The position numbers were made by a program, and so were the translations under genes. A stretch of 64,000 bases of DNA, taken from NCBI GenBank assembly GCA_002683825.1, contig NYUD01000064.1, forward strand, positions 1-64,000, read 5' to 3'. The DNA is from Planctomycetota bacterium. Lineage in GTDB: Bacteria; Planctomycetota; UBA1135; GCA-002686595. Of this stretch, positions 56,737-64,000 are shown piece after piece (the first letter of the stretch is position 1; the number at the start of each line of letters is the position of its first letter). Below the pieces are notes generated by a model that ran no database searches, was not told the DNA's origin, and worked only from the letters and a program-made list of their open reading frames with translations.

Positions 56737-59700
56737 TCGAGGTCTTGCCCGGACAACCGAGGAATCACATCGCGGGCTTCCTGTTCCTCTTGGTGCTCGC
56801 TGCAATCGCACCCCGAACCTCCGCTCGGCTTCAGGGTGGGCGAGACACGCGTTTCTTCGCACTGCATATGTCGCGTGACGCGCGCGCTCTGGCCGATACG
56901 GTCGAGGAGCATCTTGCAGGACATCGCTGGAACGAGGCCATCGGAGCGCTGCAAACCCTCATCGCCAAGCACGGCGGTGATGTACTTCCCGAGGACCGCC
57001 GCGCGAGCGCGGGCCAGTTTTCCGAATACGCGGCCCACCCGGGCGCCGCACAGTGGGCCTATGACCGGCTCCATGAACTCCCGCGCGAGGCCCTGGAGGT
57101 TTACGAAGCTCGCTACGAAGCCCAGGCAGGACGGGTCCTGACCGAGGCCCGCGCCGGCGCGAATCGTCGCGCCTTGGTGAAGATCACCGATCGCTGGCCC
57201 GTCGCCCCGGCCGCAGCACGCGCCTGGTGGACGCTCGGCGACCTGGAGCTGGAGGAAGGTCACCTGGAGGCGGCCCGCGCCTCATGGACGCGAGGCCTGG
57301 TCCTCGACGGACTTCTGGGCCGCACCCGTTCCGACGGGATGCAAGCCCGCCAGACCTTGCTCGAAGATCTGTCCTCCCGAAAGGAAAGCGGCGGAACCCT
57401 TCCGCAGAGAACGCGCGAGGAGATTCCGCGCAAGGATGCCGAACCATGGATCTGCGATCTCTTTCTCGAACCCTTCGACAAGAGGAGCGGGGGAGCTCGC
57501 TATCACCACAATCTGCTGCCCGTCCTGGGCAACGAGAAACTCTTTGTCTGTTCCACCTTGCGACTCTTCGCAATCGACGCCTTCACGGGGGATCTCATCT
57601 GGCAGGCGGGTCCTCCCGAGGGTTGGGACAAACTCGATAGCAAGAGACGCGAGCCTCTCTTCAGCGGAATCGCTGACGATCAACTGCTCGTTCGGCCCGC
57701 GGTCGGCGGCGGCATCAGCGTCGCCGCACTTCAGATTCCCTACAGCGAGACAGACAACTACGACTGGCAGGGGATCCCGATCCTGACCGCGATCCCGGAA
57801 AGGCGCCTCTACGCCTTCGACAGCGAAACAGGAGAGGAGCTCTGGAACCACGCGCCCGCTCTCACCTGGCAGGCGAATCGCTGGATTTGGGATCGCAACT
57901 ATGCCACCTACCCCGAACGCATGTTGATCTCGGGACCGCCGACGATTTCGGGTTCCCGGGTGCTCGTCCCGTGCTATCGCATGCAAGGTCGCATCGACTA
58001 TCACGTCGCGTGCTACGAGTTACGCAGCGGCGAGCTTCTTTGGTCGACGCCGATCGTCAGTGGACAGCGCCCACGCAACATGTTCGGTCGCGCCAACCGC
58101 GAGTTCGCTTCGGCCCCCCTGGTCGTAGACAAGGATCGCGTGATAGCGCAGACGGACCTCGGGACCGTCGCCGTACTCGATCTCATGACCGGTCGCGTCA
58201 TCTGGCAGTCACTCTACCGTCAGATCGAGCTGCCCAAGACGCAGTCCTACAAACCGCCCGAGCGGACGTTGACCTGGCGCGTTGCTCCTCCGGTCGTCGT
58301 CGGCAATCTCATCATCTCCACACCATCCGATTCACACGAGATCGCGGCCTTTAACCTGACGGACGGTCGCGTGTCGTGGGCCTACGATTCATCGACGCTC
58401 GAACGCGCGGACATCGAGTCGAACGAATTCGCCCACGATCTTCTGCTGGGAGCGGACCACGACACGGTCTACCTCGGAGGTCAAAAGGTTTCTGCACTCG
58501 AAAAACCCGGCGGGCTGAGCTCCCGCACACGGTTCCTGGCCAAGTGGACCTACAAGATCTCCGACAAGGAAAACACCTCCCTCGCAGCGCGGCCCACCCT
58601 GACCTCGGAAGCCCTCGTCATTCCACATCGCAAGGAACGGATCGTCCTCAACCGCGCGGACGGTCGTCGACTGGGAACCCACTCGGGCGCCTGGCCGACG
58701 TCGGACTACGGCAACACGCTAGCGCGCGATGGAGTCCTTTACGTCATCAACAACGACCGCGTGCTCGGGTTCTTCGATTGGGACGCCCTGCTCGAACGCC
58801 AACGGATCAAGCTCTCAAAGAATCCCGCAGATGCCACGATCACGCTCGCTACCGCCGAACTCTTTGCTCGCCGTGGCCGGTCCTATCTCGCAGACGAAGA
58901 TCTCGCCGGCGCTCTCGACTCGCTCCGCGAGGCCCGCGAACTTCTCGAGCCCCTGCGCAAAGGGCAAGACGGTCCACTGACGCGACGGGTCCATCAAGGG
59001 CTGCACGACGTTCTACGCTTCGAAGCCGAAGTGCTCACGCGCCGCGGAAATCGCGGTCAAGCACTGCGGATGCTCGACCTCTCGATTCCACTGGCAGCCT
59101 CCCTCGAGGCGCTACGCGATGTGCTCCTACAAAAGGATCGTCTGCTCCAGCTTTCGCAACGCTACGGGGAACGGCTGGAGCTACTCGCTCAGATCGACGA
59201 AAGCTGTGGCGACCTATCCCTTCCCCACGAGGCGCAAAGCCGCAACCCGCCCCTCTGGTTGATCGGTGACGCATCGATCAAGCCCAGCGTCCTGGCGGAC
59301 TGGCAGGAGGCGGGCATCCGCATGCGTTTGTGGGTTCTCTTGAACCGCGCGCAGATCTATCTGGAAATGCGTAACACCTTCGCTTGTCTCGAGGATCTGC
59401 ACATCGCTCTGGAGCTCTACGGCGACCTCCCCTTGGCGGACGGCGTGGATCTCGGACGTTTGGTGCGCGAACGCATCAGCATGCGTCGTCTGGCACCAGA
59501 TGGAACGCGGGCCTACGCTCCGTTCGAAACGCGAGCTCGCGACCTCCTCATGCGGGCCATGAACGAGGACGATCCCTACCTGCTGGCCGAGGTGGGTCGA
59601 CTCTATCCCCACTCGCGCGCATCCCAGGAAGCCCTACGCGCACGACTCGATTGGGCCTATGAGCGCAGCGATGCTGAGGCGGTCGCCAGCATCGTGGCTT

Positions 59701-61211
59701 CCTCTCTGGCCAATCCCGGCGGTGATCGATCGGTGCAAGCCGGAATGCTGCTCCGACTCGGGCGCTCTATCGGCGAGCTCGGCAACCACGAATTCGAAAA
59801 CGCGCTGATCGGACGCCTTGCAGAGGAATTCCACAACCTCGCCTCCGATTTGCCCGATCACCAGGGGGCCACCCTGGGGGAGCTCGAGCGGAGGCTCCCC
59901 TCGCCCACTCCCGAGAAGCCCTTGGCGCTGCCCCGTTTCGGTACGGCATTGGTCTCCTCGGGGCGTCCCAGCGAAGGCTCCTTCGAGTTCATCGGACACC
60001 TCACCCCGGAGGGTCAGACGGAAGAGGTGCACATTTACTGGGCGAACAAGCAGCTCGATGCGTTCTCGATGGGAGCTCCGAACAATCGCGCCTGGTCCTA
60101 TTCCTTGCCCGAACCGATCAGCAACAGCGCCGCCTTCGCCGTAACCGGCCAAACGATCTTTCTGGGCGATCTCACCATGGTGCGCGCTCTCGATTCCAGC
60201 GGCAAGGTTCTCTGGGAGCGCAAGGTCTCCGAGAGCGTTCAAACGATCACGGCCCACAGCGGCATCGTCATTGCCAACCTCACAGGAAGCAACGTCGCCG
60301 CATTCGACGCGGTCGGAGGGACCCCCCTCTGGGAACTTTCCCTCGGCGACGGCAACTGGAACGGCCCGATCGCGGGAGAGGGACGCCTGGCTTTCTTCCG
60401 CCCGCAACACGCCAAGCACGAGCAGGCCGTCATCGTCGACCCTTTCCGTGGCCAGGTCCTTCTCGAGCTCGATCTCGGAAACGTCAACGGCAAACTGCAC
60501 GAAACCTGCTGGATTGCCGACGGTCAACTGATCGTACCGGACTTTGGTCGCTACTCCCCTGCCGAGGTTTGCGCCTACGACTTCGAAAGCGGCTCGAAGA
60601 CCTGGACCATATCCTTCCACGAAGGCGAATCGTTCCACTCCATCGCGACCCACAAGGGCGATGACTACCTTATTACCACCGTTGCAGAGCTCGGCGACAT
60701 GAACAGGGCCGCGGTGTATCGCCTCAACACCGAGCTCGGCACGACGCGCCCGGTCGAACGGATGCGGGTCGGTGAAGAACCGATGGGCATCGACCGCGAG
60801 CAGAGAACCAAACTGTCCACTCCATACCTATTCGTCCATGCCACGGACAAAACACGGGAGGGCATACCGGTGCGCGCGATCCACTTGCCCTTCAACGCGG
60901 TCTGGAAATACACACTGCCTCTCTCCCCAAAAGAGACCTATACCAAGAACATGCCGATGCCTGTGGTCTCGGAGAATTACGTCGCCATCGCCTACTCGGT
61001 AAAGAATCGCACCGGACTGGGACGCAAACAGACAGCACTGGTTTTCCTGGACAAGCGGGCCGGAAAGAAACTGGACACGCTCGATCTGAACGACCAGTTC
61101 AACTACGCCAAGCGGCTAGAACTCCGCGGCCTCGGCAGGGCGCTCTTTGTCATCGGCAAAGGCAGCCGGACCCTCGGTCTTCGGTTGGAGACCCTGGAGG
61201 AATCACGATGA
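56733..61211 (+). CDS. Giant exported PQQ-like propeller / TPR protein (1492 residues)
   Basis: The protein starts at ATG 56733 (ATGA overlap) with a signal-like leader (IAGFLFLLVLAAIAPRTSA). It has an N-terminal TPR-like part, a first PQQ-type propeller (LRLFAIDAFTGDLIWQAG, LYAFDSETGEELWNHAPALT, LGTVAVLDLMTGRVIWQSLY), a middle helical region of about 300 residues with TPR-like pairs, and a second propeller (MVRALDSSGKVLWERKVSES, NVAAFDAVGGTPLWELSLGD). No heme or quinone-binding motif is obvious. In this operon it may be a periplasmic scaffold or BamB-like assembly factor; that is inference. Confidence 0.85.
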   Translation: MIEVLPGQPRNHIAGFLFLLVLAAIAPRTSARLQGGRDTRFFALHMSRDARALADTVEEHLAGHRWNEAIGALQTLIAKHGGDVLPEDRRASAGQFSEYAAHPGAAQWAYDRLHELPREALEVYEARYEAQAGRVLTEARAGANRRALVKITDRWPVAPAAARAWWTLGDLELEEGHLEAARASWTRGLVLDGLLGRTRSDGMQARQTLLEDLSSRKESGGTLPQRTREEIPRKDAEPWICDLFLEPFDKRSGGARYHHNLLPVLGNEKLFVCSTLRLFAIDAFTGDLIWQAGPPEGWDKLDSKRREPLFSGIADDQLLVRPAVGGGISVAALQIPYSETDNYDWQGIPILTAIPERRLYAFDSETGEELWNHAPALTWQANRWIWDRNYATYPERMLISGPPTISGSRVLVPCYRMQGRIDYHVACYELRSGELLWSTPIVSGQRPRNMFGRANREFASAPLVVDKDRVIAQTDLGTVAVLDLMTGRVIWQSLYRQIELPKTQSYKPPERTLTWRVAPPVVVGNLIISTPSDSHEIAAFNLTDGRVSWAYDSSTLERADIESNEFAHDLLLGADHDTVYLGGQKVSALEKPGGLSSRTRFLAKWTYKISDKENTSLAARPTLTSEALVIPHRKERIVLNRADGRRLGTHSGAWPTSDYGNTLARDGVLYVINNDRVLGFFDWDALLERQRIKLSKNPADATITLATAELFARRGRSYLADEDLAGALDSLREARELLEPLRKGQDGPLTRRVHQGLHDVLRFEAEVLTRRGNRGQALRMLDLSIPLAASLEALRDVLLQKDRLLQLSQRYGERLELLAQIDESCGDLSLPHEAQSRNPPLWLIGDASIKPSVLADWQEAGIRMRLWVLLNRAQIYLEMRNTFACLEDLHIALELYGDLPLADGVDLGRLVRERISMRRLAPDGTRAYAPFETRARDLLMRAMNEDDPYLLAEVGRLYPHSRASQEALRARLDWAYERSDAEAVASIVASSLANPGGDRSVQAGMLLRLGRSIGELGNHEFENALIGRLAEEFHNLASDLPDHQGATLGELERRLPSPTPEKPLALPRFGTALVSSGRPSEGSFEFIGHLTPEGQTEEVHIYWANKQLDAFSMGAPNNRAWSYSLPEPISNSAAFAVTGQTIFLGDLTMVRALDSSGKVLWERKVSESVQTITAHSGIVIANLTGSNVAAFDAVGGTPLWELSLGDGNWNGPIAGEGRLAFFRPQHAKHEQAVIVDPFRGQVLLELDLGNVNGKLHETCWIADGQLIVPDFGRYSPAEVCAYDFESGSKTWTISFHEGESFHSIATHKGDDYLITTVAELGDMNRAAVYRLNTELGTTRPVERMRVGEEPMGIDREQRTKLSTPYLFVHATDKTREGIPVRAIHLPFNAVWKYTLPLSPKETYTKNMPMPVVSENYVAIAYSVKNRTGLGRKQTALVFLDKRAGKKLDTLDLNDQFNYAKRLELRGLGRALFVIGKGSRTLGLRLETLEESR

Positions 61212-62356
61212 AAGATCGACGACTTCATTTTGCCCTCTCCGCCATTGTCCTGACGAGCGGCCCCTTCGTACAAGAATCGGGCGCACAGGAATCGGGCACG
61301 GGCTACGACACGCAGCCCATTGTCGTCACACAGCAACAGCGAAGTGCGGTCGAGCGCGGGCTGGCCTGGCTGGCCGAACACCAGGAAGCCAACGGAGGCT
61401 GGCACGGCAAGATCGGCTACAAGCTCAACGCGGACTACCGGATAACCAGCGATGGCGGTCACGTCGGTGTCACCGCCTTGGCCGGCATGGCCTTCCTCGC
61501 AGGTGGGCACCTGCCCGGCCGGGGCGAACACGGCGAGACGGTAGAAAAGGCGCTCGCCTTCGTCTTGAGCGCTACCCAGGACGACGGCTACATCACACGT
61601 ACGGGAACGCGGATGTACAGCCATGCTTTCGCAACACTCTTCCTGGCCGAAATCTTCGGCATGACGCACCGCCAAGACGTGCGCGCCAAGCTGCAAAAGG
61701 CGGTCGACTTCATTGTGGATACGCAGAATCCCGAGGGCGGTTGGCGCTATGTGCCCTTCGCTCCGGAATCGGACATGTCGATCGTCGTTTGCCAGGTCCT
61801 CGCTCTGAGAGCCGCGCGCAATATCGGCATCCGCGTGCCGCGCTCAACCGTAGATCGGGCGGCGAAATACGTCGTGGACTCCGCGATCACGGAAGACAGC
61901 CGCCGCAGCTTCCACCCCAGCGCGTACCAGAACGAGATCGGCGCCTTCCACTACCAGAAGGGCCGGGGCTCGCGCTCCTCCTTTCCATTGACCGCCGCCG
62001 GTGTGACCGCACTCCACGGGGTGGGAATCTATTCGGACGACGCCATCCGACGGGGCCTGGATTACCTGCGCAAGCACCTGGTGTCCTTCAACAGCCAGTA
62101 CGGGCGCAGCGACGGGCATTACTTCTTCTGGTACGGCCACTATTATGGCGTACAGGCGATGTATACGGCCGGAACCTCCTATCAGATCAACTACTGGGAG
62201 CCTTACTTTGAAACCGTTCGCTCCGAGCTCCTCGGAATGCAAAATCCAGACGGTTCCTGGCCGAACCGCGTCGGTCCTGGGAAGGCTTTCGGTACGGCCA
62301 TGGGGGTCCTGATCCTCGAAATCCCCTACCGCTATCTGCCGATTTTTCAACGTTGA
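61208..62356 (+). CDS. Terpene-cyclase-fold (prenyltransferase/squalene oxidase) repeat protein
   Basis: This 382-residue protein has a short leader and then repeats of the alpha/alpha-barrel type: GLAWLAEHQEANGGWHGKIG, VTALAGMAFLAGGHLPG, FIVDTQNPEGGWRYVPFAP, GLDYLRKHLVSFNS and LLGMQNPDGSWPNRV. These carry the QW-like Q.PDGSW signatures. The DxDD catalytic motif of squalene-hopene cyclases is not visible, so a binding rather than cyclase role is likely. Such proteins recur in planctomycete MoxR/Bat clusters. Its ATG overlaps the preceding stop (ATGA). Confidence 0.88.
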   Translation: MKDRRLHFALSAIVLTSGPFVQESGAQESGTGYDTQPIVVTQQQRSAVERGLAWLAEHQEANGGWHGKIGYKLNADYRITSDGGHVGVTALAGMAFLAGGHLPGRGEHGETVEKALAFVLSATQDDGYITRTGTRMYSHAFATLFLAEIFGMTHRQDVRAKLQKAVDFIVDTQNPEGGWRYVPFAPESDMSIVVCQVLALRAARNIGIRVPRSTVDRAAKYVVDSAITEDSRRSFHPSAYQNEIGAFHYQKGRGSRSSFPLTAAGVTALHGVGIYSDDAIRRGLDYLRKHLVSFNSQYGRSDGHYFFWYGHYYGVQAMYTAGTSYQINYWEPYFETVRSELLGMQNPDGSWPNRVGPGKAFGTAMGVLILEIPYRYLPIFQR

Positions 62357-62389
62357 CTGCACTCTCCCTTAGCTGAGCCGCACCGCAGC

Positions 62390-64000
62390 ATGTCGAACGC
62401 CGATCCCAAACTGGAAACGAGCCCGCGACTCGAGTCTCTACTCGGGTCCCTACGGGCGCATATCGTTCGGCAGCTGATCCTCTATGGATTCGGAACGATC
62501 TTCGGCGCAGCTGTGCTCTGGCTCGGGTTTGCCTTCCTTTCGGATTGGGGTCTACGCGTCCCCCACGCCTTGCGGATCTTCCACGGAGCCATCCTGATCG
62601 GCGTTGTCGCACTCTTCGCCTATCGGGATCTGATCCGCCCCTGGCGCAAGATTCCCGATCGCGCCGGATTGGCTCTCCTTCTGGAACGGGCACACCCGGA
62701 GCTGCAAGAGATCCTGATCAGCGCCGTTCAGTTCCAGGCCACGGGTGATCGCACGGACCGGGCCTGCGGAGATCCGGACCTACGCCGTCGGGTGGTGGCG
62801 CAAGCCGAGGAGCGGGTCGGCGAGATCGCAGTCATCGACGTGCTCGATCGCGAGGCGCCGCGCGCTCGCTTCCTCCTGGGGCTCGGCGGCGCCGCGGGGT
62901 TGGCCGCACTGAGCTTTCTGAACCCGCTCTACTCGAAGATTTTCTTCCAACGTCTCGCGGGAGCCGACACGCCCTGGCCCCAGCGCACTCAGCTTGAAAT
63001 CGAGCTGCCCGGACTGGCGGGTGCGGTGATCGAAGAGAGCCATGAACACTTGCACCTGCGGGTCGCCCGCGGCACGGACATTCCCATCCTGATCCGCGCC
63101 CTGGGGGTCCTTCCCGAAGAAGTCACGCTGCACTTCGAAGGCGGGCGCGACCGCGTCCTGAGCCCTTCCGGCGGCGACTTTTTCCGCACCATTCTCCCGA
63201 GCTGTCAGGAAACGACCCTCTTCAGCGTGACCGGCGGTGACGATCGGGACGGAAAACCGCAGATCGAGATCGAGGTGCTACAGCCGCCCGACGTCGAGGG
63301 GCTGGCCATCGTGGTCGATCCGCCGGCCTATGCGCGTTTGGATTCGAAACTCGTGTTCGACCGGGACGTCGAAGCACTCGCCGGTTCTAGGATCCGCATT
63401 CACATCCAGCCCTTCCCGACCAGCGCGAAGGGCGTCGCACGCCTGCTGCCCTCGGACCAGCTGATCGAGCTGATCGAAGCCCCCTTCCCCGCTTTACCCG
63501 GCGCTGCTGACTCCGGGGTAGAGCCCGCTCCCCCTGCTCCGGCCGGTGGGCTTTTCTTCGAAACCATCGCCGACAAGTCCTTCGGCTATCGCATCGAGTT
63601 GACGGATGACACCGGCCTTTCCAACCCGGACCCGGGCCTGTTCCGGGTGCGAGTCCGGGAGGACCGGGTTCCCGAGATCCAGGTTCTGGCCCCCTCCCGC
63701 ACCGAGTTTGAAATCGTTCGCGGCGGCGCGATTCCCCTGCGTGCTCGCGTCGAGGACGACTTCGGAATCGTGGACATGCGCTGGAGCGTCAAGCCCTTCC
63801 ACCCCGGACAGGAAACCGAACAGATCACCGGCGCTACCTTTGATCTCATACGCATCGACCCCCTCGCCGTGCCCTCCGCGGACGCCAAGAAAATGGAGCT
63901 TCGACTCCACCGCTCCCTGGCCAACGTACGCATCGAGGTCGATGACCTGGCCACAGAGGCCGTACCGTTGGTTGCCGATCAACGCTACGTCCTCGAGATC
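62390..64000 (+). CDS. DUF4175-like membrane protein (3' end outside window)
   Basis: The frame is open from ATG 62390 to the right edge (537 codons so far). Two N-terminal transmembrane helices (LILYGFGTIFGAAVLWLGFA, ALRIFHGAILIGVVALFAY) and a third after about 170 residues (FLLGLGGAAGLAALSFLNP) precede a long periplasmic beta-rich part (VVDPPAYARLD, SFGYRIELTDDTGLSNPDPG). The topology matches DUF4175-type proteins, which accompany MoxR/DUF58/VWA genes in planctomycetes. It starts 33 bp after the cyclase-fold gene. The missing C-terminus often holds coiled-coil segments. Confidence 0.8.
   Translation, partial: MSNADPKLETSPRLESLLGSLRAHIVRQLILYGFGTIFGAAVLWLGFAFLSDWGLRVPHALRIFHGAILIGVVALFAYRDLIRPWRKIPDRAGLALLLERAHPELQEILISAVQFQATGDRTDRACGDPDLRRRVVAQAEERVGEIAVIDVLDREAPRARFLLGLGGAAGLAALSFLNPLYSKIFFQRLAGADTPWPQRTQLEIELPGLAGAVIEESHEHLHLRVARGTDIPILIRALGVLPEEVTLHFEGGRDRVLSPSGGDFFRTILPSCQETTLFSVTGGDDRDGKPQIEIEVLQPPDVEGLAIVVDPPAYARLDSKLVFDRDVEALAGSRIRIHIQPFPTSAKGVARLLPSDQLIELIEAPFPALPGAADSGVEPAPPAPAGGLFFETIADKSFGYRIELTDDTGLSNPDPGLFRVRVREDRVPEIQVLAPSRTEFEIVRGGAIPLRARVEDDFGIVDMRWSVKPFHPGQETEQITGATFDLIRIDPLAVPSADAKKMELRLHRSLANVRIEVDDLATEAVPLVADQRYVLEI

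Overview
This is a gene-dense, high-GC (mostly mid-60s %) chromosomal window from a Gram-negative-type bacterium, most probably a member of the Planctomycetota (inference). The pointers are two CRTAC1-type ASPIC/UnbV proteins beside a TPR lipoprotein, a sulfatase, a ThuA-domain protein, long PQQ-propeller and HEAT-repeat proteins, a SpoVG protein carrying an internal zinc ribbon, and an expanded MoxR/DUF58/Bat cluster. No rRNA, CRISPR array or intact prophage is visible. One tRNA gene (initiator tRNA-fMet) is present.

Layout. 1-3327 (minus): a probable acyl-CoA operon of enoyl-CoA hydratase, MDR oxidoreductase, 3-hydroxyacyl-CoA dehydrogenase and a membrane-anchored unknown. 3401-5038 (plus): a secreted amidase. 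5129-16925 (minus): NAD(P)H-hydrate epimerase, a HEAT-VWA protein, an M1 metallopeptidase, a DegT-family protein whose PLP lysine is replaced by glutamine, dimethylargininase, and a CRTAC1/TPR/CRTAC1 lipoprotein trio. 17195-19473 (plus): a selenoprotein peroxiredoxin (in-frame TGA at the peroxidatic position plus a SECIS-like hairpin) in one operon with two lipid acyltransferases. 19500-21733 (minus): an FAD oxidoreductase coupled to a small membrane protein.

21800-36000 is accessory DNA. Single genes in mixed orientation (radical SAM/SPASM, sulfatase, solute-binding lipoprotein, Coq4-like, ThuA, FG-GAP, spermidine dehydrogenase) are separated by longer spacers. Those spacers hold two dispersed repeat families, an IS91-type transposase remnant and a truncated aldehyde dehydrogenase. 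The spermidine dehydrogenase is visibly lower in GC, and the FG-GAP gene has a single-base frameshift.

36224-47370 returns to core genome. A HEAT lipoprotein is followed by aroK, a fused aroD-aroE, a DUF2520 dehydrogenase and spoVG, then ispE, panC, folK and pssA with ATGA/GTGA overlaps, all minus. Divergent from these (plus) are eno, an FtsB-like gene and a PQQ-like protein. 50067-64000 (plus) is one long, mostly overlapping operon: MoxR ATPase, DUF58, two Bat-type membrane VWA proteins, a 1492-residue PQQ-propeller protein, a terpene-cyclase-fold repeat protein, and a DUF4175-like membrane protein cut by the window edge.

The strongest findings are the selenocysteine peroxiredoxin with its acyltransferase operon, the lysine-less DegT protein, the repeats and decayed genes of the accessory region, and the unusual downstream part of the MoxR/Bat operon.
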